NCBI RefSeq assembly: GCF_020080835.1
Contig: NC_058159.1
Span: forward strand, 15,687,101-15,751,100
DNA length: 64,000 bases
Reading direction: 5' to 3'
Origin: Cotesia glomerata
Lineage: Eukaryota; Arthropoda; Insecta; Hymenoptera; Braconidae
The translations under genes and the position numbers were made by a program. A model generated the notes under the pieces. It saw nothing but the letters and a program-made list of their open reading frames with translations. It made no database searches and was not told the origin of the DNA. Below are positions 41,195-52,559 of this stretch, piece after piece (positions within the stretch are counted from its first letter, which is position 1; each line of letters opens with the position of its first letter).

Positions 41195-44100
41195 CCGATT
41201 GTAGAAAATGCCGAACATATTGATGTGTTAACCGTCAAGTTCAAGGTTACAAAACAAAGCTTGACAGGATTATTTTCTCCAAATTGGTTAAGTGACGAAG
41301 TACGTTTTAAATGATGAATAAAATATTACTACGTTAATATCTTTGAAGCTAATAAATACTTATTTGTATAAATATTTTGCAATAAAAAAGAATATAAATC
41401 GGCCGCTATTTTTAATAGATTAAAAGAGTAATTCATGTACGAAAATAATAAGCAAGCGTTGTTACTGATAATTAATCAAATAAATGAATACCTTATGATG
41501 AGTAGCAGAGAAAATAAGAATTCATGGATTTTAATAGTTTGTACTGCAAAATTATTGAAGTGAAACTTTTTTATCGACGTAAGAGAGAAATTTTATAGCA
41601 ATGCAAAAAAAATCGTCACGATTTTCGGTTACGCGACATGTTGTTTTTTTTTTTATCAAAGTTCAGTATAGCGACGTAAAGAATAATTATAGTAAACATT
41701 ATTAATTCAAAAAAAAATTAGAAAAACGGTTCACCCTAAAGGCCATCCGTGCAACTTCCCGCTAATTCCATTCCTGGGCGCTTAAAATTGTACTTATGAC
41801 ATTTTTGAGATTTTTAAGCTCAAAATATAATTCATGTGATATTTTGAGGTCGCTGAGTTCAAAAAAATAATATTTCAATGCAATTGAGCTCTCCCAGCTC
41901 AAAAGTCTGATAGAAGTTTCATAGAACACTATTTTTGGAATTTTCAGACATTTCTTACTTTACTTCCCTAGGTGTGTAATATACTATTTCTTAAGACTTA
42001 TCTATCCAATTTCTATGAAGTTGTAAATAATAGAAAAATGATATGTCATAAAGAAGTTTCACTTCTTACCTGTGTACTCTGGTACACACACATATTGTTT
42101 TTTTTTATCCAAATTGATAGTAAATTTTCTAGATTGTGAAATTTAAGGAATAAATTAATTAATAATTGTAGATCATCAATGTATATTTGAAGATTTTAGA
42201 AAGAGACTCGAATTTCACAGTCAGAGTTGTCGACACTTTCTGGTATAATACCATCAATAAGAAGGTGTCAGCTAAGCGCCTAAAAAAGGATGTAAGTGTG
42301 TTGTATTATGATTCATGTAGACTTGCGATAACATGCAAATATTTACTCTTTTTTTTTTTTACCTAGGCTGATATTTTTATAAAAAGATTGGTTTTAATAC
42401 CTATTCATTTAGGAATTCATTGGTGTTTGTGCGCTGTTGATAATATAAACAAATCCATCACATATTACGACAGCCTGCACTCAAACAATGATAAATGTTT
42501 AGAGGTGAGTACACAGATATAATAAATAAGTACATTGGTGTATTTAATTTAATATATTAGTGATCACTTTCCGTTGGTGACAAACGCATTTATGTACATC
42601 TCACATACTTTTCTCTTTGTATGGTATATGTTCAAATTTGAAAGTCAAAAAATTCTATTCACTGTTAAAGCATAAAAATTAATAAGTGCACTTATAAGAT
42701 GTCGATGTTATAAATATCTTCTTAAATTACAGGTTATTGAAAACTACCTGCAAAGTTTGGGAGAGAAGCGATGGAGTAAAATTCACGAGAAGGTAAACAA
42801 AAGTTATTGATATTTCCAATTAATTTAATTTCGTGAGTAATCGTATGTCAACGTATTGTTACGTTCTCAATTTTTAGTATTTATTTTATTACGCCTTTAA
42901 ATTGGTAGAGACGATTTTTAAATTGAAAGAAAAAATTTAATTAAGAACTGTCGAATAAATTCAGGTTTGGCATCATTGGGTGATCTATTGACCCCCGGTG
43001 TGCCGTCACAGATGAGCTTACTTTACCTAACTAATATTTTAGGGACTCACCATTATTGGCCCCATAATTCAGCCCAAATAATACCCCGTTTCTCTAACGA
43101 CTTAGCCTCGAAAGGCGGGTACGTGTCGTGGCTGGTCTTCTGGAAATACTCCTCGGAGTAGTATCCGTATCGAGGGTCGTCGACCGGGATGACTCCTCCT
43201 GGTGGCCGAACTTCGGGAATCTCAACGGGAGTCAGTGTCCAAGTCCTGGTGATGTCCGTCCAGAAGGCAGGGCGGTTGTTGTTGATTGGAATGGACTGAC
43301 CCTCTTGACCCTGGTACGAAGGAGGCGGTGATTTTGGAAAGTCTTCTTCGGCGGTTCGTACTACTTTTACACGCGGTTTGACGAGTATTTCGTCGTCGAT
43401 TATTCGCAACGACGGTTTCGTTGCCCGCACTACCTCTACTTCCGGTTCAACTGGGTTTTTGTTATTAACTGCCGACAAACTGAACGGTTGGGCTAAGAGA
43501 GGACGGCCCCGTTGTACCGAGCGACCGGATCGACGCGATCGCCTTCCTCGAGACATGAACTGGAGGATTTGGTGTTGGCGGAACGCTGGCTAGCGCTCGC
43601 ACCGAAGAGACTAGAACCTGGTGAACGCTGATTAGCGCTCGACCAGCAGGATGGGTTAAGTTGGCGGAACGCTGGCTAGCGCTCCCGCCGAAAGGTTTTC
43701 TTATTTGGGGTGGAACAGCTTGATAAGCGCTCGCCCCCATAATAAGTATAGTGGACTATGTATTCGGTATAGTTGGTATTTATTCGGATAATAGGATCTG
43801 GAGAGATTCAAGTCGGAGGGCAGAGCTCTTTACACTATAGAATCTCTGGATCTACTGACTGAATTAGCTCCAGATTAGTTTTTTATAAACAGTTTTTCAG
43901 CCATGTTTGCAGCTCAGGTTACTCCCTGAGAGTCATGGAGGCCCGGGTCCCATGCTGACGTAAGATGTTTGGACTATCCGCGGCCGCGGTGACTCTCTGC
44001 TGATGCCTTATCGCGAGACTTCCGTTACCAAGCTGCTGATCAAGCCACCAGCGAAGCAACGGACATCTCTCAATGTGCATTCGGAGAATTTAACGAGATA

Positions 44101-44274
44101 TATTTATTTAAAATATAATATTTATAAAGTAATCAAAAAAAATAATTTTAGGCGAAGTTCTGAGAACGTAACAGTATATAAAAAAATTAGGAAAACGGTT
44201 GACCCTAAAGGCCATCCCTACAACTTCCCGCTAATTCCGTTAATACCTGATGGCTGCTTTTTTTGAGCTCTTCG

Positions 44275-44314
<40 letters not shown>

Positions 44315-46303
44315 TTTGTAATAATAATAATATACTAGTTATTACTCGCCCGCTCCGCTTGGCGGTTTATAGAATCACATTTTTTGATCTAGACTTGAAA
44401 TTTAATTACACTATTGCTTTGACTTGCATAGATTCTCAATGCTATCATATTGGCATGCACCTTTTTAACATAACATTCCCATGTCTTTCTTAAAAAAATG
44501 AATAATAATTGATAAAAAAAAAAAAAAAATTTGTAATGAGCATTGAAAGTTTAAGTTAAAAAAGTTGCAGGTCTCATAAGTGACGAAATCTGCTTATATT
44601 AGTATATAAACATAACCAATAGAATTAAAAATAGTATATTGTGTGACTAGGGATGAAACAAAACGATTTCAGACCAGAGTAAAGTTGCCTGCCCGAGCGA
44701 AGCGAGGGCTGGCATCACTTGATCTGAAATCGTGTTTCATCCCACGTTACACATTATATTTTTCATATAAGTTGCATTAAAAATGCTAGTTTCAATGTCT
44801 GGAGCCAACCAGAACTAGATAGTTTCAGATGAATAGCAAAAATACCATTTTATTATAAAACTTATTATAAAATAAAAAGTAATGGTTTATTTCTTATTAA
44901 ACATTATTTGTAAATTAAATAGTTTTCTTTTATCATTCTTATTTATGCTTACCCGAAAAAAAATTTTTCTATATAAACATATATAAATGTGTATAATCAT
45001 ATATGATTATAAATGGAATCACATATATAATTATATACAATTATATATAATCATATATAATTATGTATAATCATACATGATTATATATGGAATTGTATAT
45101 AAGATTATATATAATTATATATGACTATTAATGGATCAATATACAATACAGCCACGCAGGATTATATATAGTTTCATATACAATTATATATAAGTATATA
45201 TAATTATTTATAATCATAGAATTATAATATGTCTGTGCAGTTAGCGGTTAGAATGACAATTATAAAGGTGTAAAATAAACAAACAATTGATAGGATTGAA
45301 AATAAAGCTGCAACTTCATCTCGCGGGCAGAAAATCTTCATTTTCTGTCCGCCGAAGGAAATGATTGATTCCTGCCCGGCAACAGTCGAATTGTCTGAAA
45401 TTGTCTAATAGTTTCGGTTGGCTCAACAGGCATTTCAACTCGCATTTTCAATGCAGGTTATATGAAAATTTATTTTAAACAAATGAGAATCAAATAGAAT
45501 AAATTTAGTAACAATAAAAATTCATCATTTTTAAGACAAAAAAATATAGGTTCCGGATAAGTAATCACCACCACATCATATACTAAAACCTTCTTCAGAA
45601 CACGCTAAATCTTATGGTATTAGTATTATTCCGATCGGTTCAGTAGTTTTCGCAGTATAAGACAAAAAAACCGGCTCTCCATTTATTAGTATAGATATTA
45701 GAGTGTGCCAAAATTCAATTTCTGTATAGAAACTTTTAAAATTGGAATTTTGAATTCCGCTCTTAGCAGGAGCTGTGTTTGGGCATTTCTTTAAATATTT
45801 TGGGGTGAGACGGTTTATTTAATTTTCATAGAATTTTTTAACAGGAGTTTAGTTTGGGCATTGCCGCTGAAATTTTAAATTTTGGCCGGAAGTGTCCAAC
45901 TAAAGCTCCGTTGGAAGAGCGCAAAAATGTTGTAAAGAAGCACTTTTGGTTGTAATAACTGGGAAGTTTCACGGATGGACTGTAAGGACGAGCACTTTGC
46001 TAATTTTTTCAAATTTTTTATTTTTTTTCCATGGTAATGAAATGGGTGACTGAGGCATGCACTATATGATTTTAAAAGATTTTTATAATATAATTTTTTT
46101 TTCAGAATATCGTATTGCAAACCAATTTGTATGACTGTGGTGTTTATACCTACTTCTTTGCGAAGCAGTTGATAATGTCTGAATCTCTTCAAAAATTTAG
46201 CAGCAACATGAACGACTTCAGAATCGAAATGCTATGCAGTATACTCTCTAACTGCAAAGCTATGCATAAGGAAAAACCGAAAAATGTAAGTGAAATGATA
46301 TAA
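41195..46303 (+). CDS. Ulp1/SENP-type SUMO protease core (exons 4-8)
   Basis: Five exons (41195-41299, 42172-42291, 42367-42504, 42733-42792, 46106-46303), all phase 0, give a continuous protease domain. Exon 4 has FSPNWLSDE joined to IINVYLKIL (the substrate-groove WLxDxxIN motif). Exon 5 has VDTFWYNTI. Exon 6 has LIPIHLGIHWCLCAVD with the catalytic His before Trp, and TYYDSL with the catalytic Asp. Exon 8 has QTNLYDCGVYTYFFAKQ with the oxyanion Gln and the nucleophile Cys. Enzymes of family C48 cleave SUMO or related modifiers. No stop or frameshift is seen from exon 4 onward. Translation could end at the TAA at 46301-46303, or splice at the GTAAGT at 46289. Intron 7 is 3.3 kb and filled with repeats. 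Confidence 0.88.
41718..41790 (+). repeat. Dispersed repeat, copy 3 (intron 4)
   Basis: TTAGAAAAACGGTTCACCCT, then AAAGGCCATCCGTGCAACTT and CCCGCTAATTCCATTCCTGG. Confidence 0.8.
42960..44160 (-). other. GC-richer island in intron 7 with a minus-strand frame
   Basis: An abrupt rise in GC sets this apart from its AT-rich surroundings. On the minus strand a 167-codon frame (43556-43053) begins MSRGRRSRRSGRSVQRGR, is proline-rich (PKSPPPSYQGQEGQ) and stops within the island. 43577-43740 has four repeats containing AACGCTGGCTAGCGCTC. The GC-rich stretch upstream on that strand (43745-44090) could be an LTR or leader, making the whole a retroelement 5' fragment with the start of a gag-like gene. 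I recognise no domain, so this is only a suggestion. Confidence 0.35.
44185..44255 (+). repeat. Dispersed repeat, copy 4 (intron 7)
   Basis: ATTAGGAAAACGGTTGACCC, then TAAAGGCCATCCCTACAACT and TCCCGCTAATTCCGTTAATA. Confidence 0.8.
44335..45695. mobile_element. Second copy of the ACTAGYTRTTACYCGCCCGC element
   Basis: The start matches 31758 onward (CGCCCGCTCCGCTTGGC, GATCTAGACTTGAAATTTAA). The 140-bp array is absent. The interior holds an imperfect palindrome (44642-44752, GGATGAAACA... paired with ...TGTTTCATCCC) and a run of TATATAATTATATATAATCA-type repeats (44980-45230). The right end reads CGGTTCAGTAGTTTTCGCAG, a common ending of such insect repeats. Confidence 0.5.
45703..45915. mobile_element. 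Truncated copy of the 39639 MITE
   Basis: Begins TTAGAGTGTGCCAAAATTCA and follows the left arm and centre of the 39639 element through TTGGCCGGAAGTGTCCAACT. The right arm is missing. Confidence 0.8.
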
Positions 46304-46309
46304 TATAAT

Positions 46310-46827
<518 letters not shown>

Positions 46828-47419
46828 GGGTCATTCCACGTCAAATCGACCAATAGTTGGACTCGACCCCTTTCGATTTGGATAAATTTTGGTCAGAAGT
46901 TTTCTTTTATCCTATAACGAAGTTCTGCCAAAGGAAAAAAATTAAAAATATTTTTTTCAAAAGTTATGCAAAATCCAAAATTTCACTATTTTCCATATTT
47001 TTTAAATTTATGTTTCAAAAATCTCGAAAACTATTGCAATTAAAAAAATCGCTTATGGTAAACTTCAAAGGGGATACTTGGGGCTATTAAAGAAAAAAAT
47101 TTCCAAAAAAAAATTTTGAAAAATCTCCAATTTGTGAAATTTTGAATTTTTGAAAATTGTCAAAATTGACCGTCGACAATAAATTTTTGGCTCAAATTTT
47201 TTTGTGTACTACCTTGTACCAATCTTAAAAGATCCTGAAATTTTTGGAATTGTGTTTTTTGTTTTTTCAAAAATATGAATTTTTGAAATTTGTTAAAAAA
47301 AAATTTTTTCTTAAATTTTTTTTTTTTTTATTCAGTTTGGCAAATCGCGTAATTTTGATATTTTGAACAGTTGAAATTTCATTTAGTGGCATAATGATGA
47401 GAAAAAAAACATTAATGAC
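46828..47419 (+). repeat. Left long terminal inverted repeat
   Basis: Inverted match to 50401-50995. It contains long A and T runs and CATAATGATGAGAAAAAAAA at its inner end. The arms are highly similar by eye. Confidence 0.88.
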
Positions 47420-47716
47420 ATTTTTTGGGATCATTTTCAAAATAAAACTCGTAAAAAAAATGATACTGACACCTGTATTATCATTTGATGTTAAAGTAGA
47501 AGAAGTGGTGACATCTGTGGCGTGACGTTTGAATCTTTACGTGTAAGATAAAGTTAACCTTTCTGATTTTTATTTCGAAGACAGTCATCATTCTAAGTAA
47601 GTGTCTAGAAATAACTCTTTCTTCAAATTCTAAACTTATAACAATTATCTTATCAAATGTTTAATTTGAGGACATTATCTAGTTAAAATTTTGAGTGCAG
47701 AAAAAATAAGAGATTA

Positions 47717-50331
47717 GTGATGGAAAATAAAAAGTGTTCGATTGGATTATTTAAGAATGAAATATGCTCTGAAGAAAAATTTATTAACTGCAAAGATTTT
47801 TCTGACGAAGATCAGATTACTCTGAATTCTAGAAGTGGTACAGATGTTAGTTTTATTTGCTCTCAACATGACAAACAGTATCGTATCAAATATACTTCAA
47901 ATCAAAAATCTTGTGCTGATCCCTTTAAACTTCATGACAGTATAGTTCGTAAATCTTTGAGACCAGTCAGTTTAAAATTGTTCGAACAGTGTAAGATTAG
48001 GTTACCTTCCATTATACCGGGAAGTAAACTATGCATTTCGTGTACTAAAAGAGTCTATAGTGAATTACCAGAACATCAAAATGAAGTTGAAATATTTGAA
48101 AAAACTGTGAATGTCGAAGAAAGTCAACTAGTTGAGAGTGTCTCTGAAGATTCCGTTTCCAAATCATCAAAACCATCCGAAACACCTGACCAAGTAGGAA
48201 CTCCAATATTAATTCAAAGCCTGGTGGACGAAAAAATGTCCTCTAATTTATCTGAGAACTTGCAGTTGTCAAATGTGACAACTTCAACATCTGAAATGTG
48301 CAGCTCAACCGGTGAAACTTTTACACCTACTGAAATACATCTAGATCGCCTTAATTCTATTGCCAAAATTTTTAATTTATCTCCTGTAAAAAAAAAAGAT
48401 TTAGATCGATCAAAAACATACGCTCAACGGAAATATCATGAGATGACATCGAAACTGCAATCATGCTTTGAACATCTTATGGAAAATGATTCTGACACAA
48501 TTAAAAATAAACAATTGAACATTGAAGATACTCCTGAATTAACCGGAAAAGAAATAATAAATCAGCTAAAAGAAAAATTTAATAACTGCAGCAAAGTGAG
48601 TGAAAAATTACAGATTTTATCTGTTTTGCCTTTAAGTTGGTCAACAGAAAAAATTGTTGATGTTTTGAAGCATCTACATACATGGTGAAAAAAGTAAAAC
48701 AAAAAGTCAGTGAAGATGGCATTCTATTCACTCCACAAAGAAACAAAGGTCATTCATTATTAAAAACTACTGAAGAGAAAATTCAACAATTTTATCGAAA
48801 TCAAGATGTAAGTAGAGAGTTACCAGGTAAAAAAGAATTTAAATCTGTTCATGAGAATGGTCAACGGGTTCCAAAACAAAAACGGCTGATTTTGGGTAAT
48901 TTAAATGAAATTTATCAATTGTTCAAGCAGAAATACCCATTTGAAAGTCAGTTTTTCAAAATTTGCTAGTCTGAGACCCCCTGAATGTGTTCTAGCAGGT
49001 TCATCTGGCACTCACGTAGTTTGTGTCTGTCTCATTCACGAAAATTTTAAACTGTCATTTCATGGTGCAAAACTTGACAAATTAAAATGTAGCGATGAAA
49101 GTCAACCGTTTTCTTCATATCGAGATTGCTTGAAAATGGTTATTTGTCCTCGGCCTACGAGTGACTGCTATTTGGGAACCTGTAGTAACTGTCCTGGCTC
49201 GACAAAATTAAGAAGAACGATCGAAAATATTTTCAATGATAACTTTGTAGATGAAATAACGTATAAACAATGGACTCAAGTAGATCGATGTTCTTTGGAA
49301 ACGATTGTGAAATCAACTGATGATTTCGTTGATAATTTGGTAGAATCTATTCCAAAATTCCTTCAGCATGATTTTATTGCTCGTCAACAGGCTGAATTTT
49401 TCAAACTACGAAAAAGAATCTCGAAGTTGGACAAGTACTTGTTGTTGCTGACTTCTCAGAAAATTACTCATTTTTACTTCAAAACAGTGTCCAAGGAGCT
49501 TATTGGAATAATAGTCAAGCGACAATCCATCCATTTGCTTGCTATTATAGATCCATTGATGAAAATGTCGACAATATAGTACCTCTAAATTTGATAATCA
49601 TTTCAGACAACTTGACGCATAATACAACAGCAGTTTATAGTTTCCAGGAAGTACTGACATCGTTTCTGAAAAATAAAATCCCAGACATTTCTAAAATAAT
49701 TTATTTTTCGGATGGTGCAGCATCTCAATATAAAAATCGGTACAATTTGCTGAACTTGCTGCATCATGAGGAAGATTTTCAAATACCAGCGGAATGGCAT
49801 TATTTTGCAACTTCACATGGAAAAGGTCCAAGTGATGGTTTAGGCGGAACATTAAAACGGAAGGTTGACAGAGCCAACCTCCAATCTAAAGCTGACGACC
49901 AAATTCAAACACCTGATGAGCTATTCCAATGGGCAAAAGAAAATGTTCACGGAATCAATTGTGATTTTGTTTCAAATGAGCAGATTCAGCGTACTCAAAA
50001 AAAACTTAACCAGAGATTTAAAAATGCTCTGCCAGTACAAGGAATCCGAAATTGTCATGCCGCTATTCCCATTTCAAGTGATGTGATGAGAGTAGAAACC
50101 TCATCCTCATCTGAGGAAGGAAAGGATTTCCGGTTAAAAAATACAGATATCTACGAGTTCGTTGAAGAACCAGATATTAAAAGCAGGTAAAAATCTGAAA
50201 TTTCTGTGTTAGTACTTTATCTATTTTAAGTTTGGGTTTAAAGATTTAAGTCATATTAACATTTTTCAGGTTAAGAAAAAGAAAAGGAGCAACAACAGTA
50301 ACTGAAGAATTGAAGAAAAAAAAATTTTCGT
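47717..50331 (+). pseudogene. Transposase of the long-TIR element, three frameshifts
   Basis: The N-terminal frame (47717-48688) has a cysteine-containing zinc-finger-like region (ICSQHDKQYRIKY, CKIRLPSIIPGSKLCISC). After a frame change the central part (48682-48969) reads LPGKKEFKSV and QKRLILGNLNEIYQLFK. A second frame change leads to SKFASLRPPECVLAGSSGTH with VCVCLIH. A third, near 49435, restores a frame with ADFSENYSF and IISDNL, then YFSDGAASQYKNR and HGKGPSDGLGG. These conserved aspartates are candidate catalytic residues of an RNase H-fold transposase. The 49591-50190 frame ends at a donor (50190), and a final exon after TTTTTCAG (50270) adds a basic tail (RLRKRKG), a probable nuclear signal. 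Confidence 0.8.
50188..50269 (+). other. Intron in the long-TIR transposase gene
   Basis: AAAAGCAG|GTAAAAAT and TTTTTCAG|GTTAAG delimit about 82 bases. Removing it replaces the stop with a short lysine/arginine-rich C-terminus. Confidence 0.6.
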
Positions 50332-50400
50332 AACAGAATGTCAAGTAAACTTACACGTAAAAAGCCCTATTAAATAAATTAATAACCAATAATAAACAAA

Positions 50401-50995
50401 TATCATTAATGTTTTTTTTCTCATCATTATGCCACTAAATGAAATTTCAACTGTTCAAAATATCAAAATTACGCGATTTGCCAAACTGATTAAAAAAAAA
50501 AAAAAAAATTAAGAAAAAATTTTTTTTTAACAAATTTCAAAAATTCATATTTTTGAAAAAACAAAAAACAGTTCCAAAAATTTCAGGATCTTTTAAGATT
50601 GGTACAAGGTAGTACACAAAAAAATTTGAGCCAAAAATTTATTGTCGACGGTCAATTTTGACAATTTTCAAAAATTCAAAATTTCACAAATTGGAGATTT
50701 TTCAAAATTTTTTTTTGGAAATTTTTTTTTTTTTAATAGCCCCAAGTGTCCCCTTTGAAGTTTACCATAAGCGATTTTTTTAATTGCAATAGTTTTCGAG
50801 ATTTTTGAAACATAAATTTAAAAAATATGGAAAATAGTGAAATTTTGGATTTTGCATAACTTTTGAAAAAAATTTTTTTAATTTTTTTCCTTTGGCAGAA
50901 CTTCGTTATAGGATAAAAAAAAACTTCTTACCAAAATTTATCCAAATCGAAAAGGGTCGAGTCCAACTATTGGTCGATTTGACGTGGAATGACCC
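50401..50995 (-). repeat. Right long terminal inverted repeat
   Basis: Reverse complement of 46828-47419, ending GGTCGATTTGACGTGGAATG plus ACCC. Confidence 0.88.
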
Positions 50996-51006
50996 ATATA
51001 TATATA

Positions 51007-52556
51007 TAAAATTCTCGTGTCACGATGTTCGTTCCTATACTCCTCCGAAACGGCTTGACCGATTCTCATGAAATTTTTTATGCATATTCAGTAAACCTTA
51101 GAATCGGTTACTATCTATCTTTCTAACCTCTAAGTGATAAGCGGTGTTCACCCCAAAAATTTTTTTTTTATTTTTTTTATACATTTTTTTTTTTTTTATT
51201 TTTTTATTATGTGGCATCAAAAAATACATACAACTATAAATTTGCACTTTTTTATCACCAACCCGTGCTTTTTAATAGCCATTTTCATTTTCTATCCCGC
51301 TCGATAACATCAATTATTATCACTTGGTAAGTTATCTACTAAATAAGTTATCTAAGTACTATCTCAGTTCAACTCTCATATCAAATATATTCTGGAGTAA
51401 CTTTGTTATTTATTTATTAATAACTAATATTATTGAATATAATTAATTATTAATAACTAATAAAATTATTAATTTTTAGTGTAAATCGCACGATCAGTTA
51501 ATTAAGTGACTTACATAACCTCTAAAATACTCAACACGTGTCACAAGTTCCCGCAAAAAATGGCTATTGAGTTGTAAGTATAAATTATTTTTTACGTTTA
51601 TTATAAAATCAAAAATTATTCTTTCTTATTTGTAACGAAAATATTGTTGGGAATGGTGAAAAACGAATTCAGTGAAAGTTAGATTTTTATTACAATTGGG
51701 AAATTTTTTTTTAGTTTACTTATAAGAGCTTTAACTTCAACAGAATTTTTTTTTTCACTATTTCTAACAATATGTATTTTCGATATAATTAAGAAATATA
51801 AAATTTTTCGCTTCCGTGAAACTATCTAATTTTTATATGTATATTTGTTGTAATCAAAGATAAAATAGATGATTAATATAATATTATTATTATTATGAGT
51901 TTTACTTGTATACCGTTTTCTGGGTTTTACAAGGCTAATTGTCCTAGCTTCTCCGCATATAGTCTTTTTTTTCAACTCTTTGTTATCAACATATGCTCCG
52001 CTCTATATTATCAACACAATCTTTCAACTTTTTTATAATCAACATATTCTCCACTCTTTTTATAATCAACATGTTCTACACTTTTTATTATTAACATGTT
52101 CTTCGCTTTTATAATCAACATATCATTTTCGCACATAACTCTATTCTTAATGCGGCTGTGGACCGACTTGTGCTTTCTGTACTGTATGTACCCTATTCCT
52201 CACCCCTTTCTATCGGTTGTTGGAATAGTGGCGATGGAGAAACCACAGAGAAAACCCATGCCAGTACAGTCGGCTACCGGAGCGATCTCCGACGGTTGGT
52301 GTTGGAACTATTTGAACAACCGTCGGGGCTCGAACACTCGCCTCATGACATGATACACGAACGAACTAACGGGATAATGACTTAGTCCGCTCGGCCATCA
52401 TGCCGCTTTTGATTAATATAAAAATTGAATATTTCAATCAGTTCTATTCATGTGTGGTTTGTATTGTACAGTGAACAATGCCAACAAAACGCAAAGGGGC
52501 CGTCTTGAGCCGTGATACAAATAAATCTAGAAGCATTCGAAATAGAAGAGCCAAAA
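51007..52556 (+). repeat. Left inverted arm (with SINE insertion)
   Basis: Reverse complement of 54566-55683, apart from the SINE (51881-52409) and one deletion of about 120 bp near 51345. The inner end includes ATGCCAACAAAACGCAAAGG, the same first codons as the Rep gene start on the opposite strand. Confidence 0.82.
51881..52409 (-). mobile_element. tRNA-derived SINE with 11-bp target-site duplication
   Basis: TGATTAATATA flanks the insert at 51870-51880 and 52410-52420. The opposite Helitron arm lacks the insert, giving the empty site. On the minus strand the 5' end is tRNA-like: A box TGGCCGAGCGG (52397-52387) and a B-box-like TGTTCGAGCCC (52336-52326). The wide A-B spacing fits a tRNA with a long variable arm (Ser or Leu). 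The body has five units of about 29 bp around ATAATCAACATATTCTCCAC (51975-52130). The tail is an (ATA)n microsatellite next to the left duplication. Confidence 0.85.
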
Positions 52557-52559
52557 GAA

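Larger units (their letters stand above)
36357..46303 (+). other. Composite gene: DDE transposase, acidic linker and Ulp1-type protease
   Basis: Eight plus-strand exons can be traced by GT/AG boundaries: 36357-37136, 38827-39389, 40084-40647, 41195-41299, 42172-42291, 42367-42504, 42733-42792 and 46106-46291, or to the stop at 46303 if the last exon is terminal. At every junction I could check, both sides are phase 0. Exons 1-2 encode a DDE transposase, exon 3 an acidic and helical linker, and exons 4-8 a complete Ulp1 protease core. Damage is limited: one TGA and one frameshift in exon 2, and one TGA in exon 3. It is either one fused gene or two adjacent genes read in the same direction. A shared transcript is inferred from phase and order, not shown. 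Confidence 0.6.
46828..50995 (+). mobile_element. Long-TIR DNA transposon with frameshifted transposase
   Basis: Inverted terminal repeats of about 595 bp (46828-47419 and 50401-50995) begin GGGTCATTCCACGTCAAATC. The element lies between TA tracts, so its target duplication cannot be separated from TA repeats. The enclosed gene has the last-intron arrangement of a eukaryotic transposon. I recognise the protein as a widespread invertebrate transposon family but will not assign a superfamily name. Confidence 0.85.

Noticed and set aside
52158..52385. 75-codon plus-strand frame in the SINE
   Set aside because: Lies across the tRNA-like head and body of the SINE and has no protein motif.
52326..52409. 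Functional tRNA gene on the minus strand
   Set aside because: A and B boxes are present, but the sequence is fused to a 530-bp body with tail and target-site duplication, so it is a SINE head.
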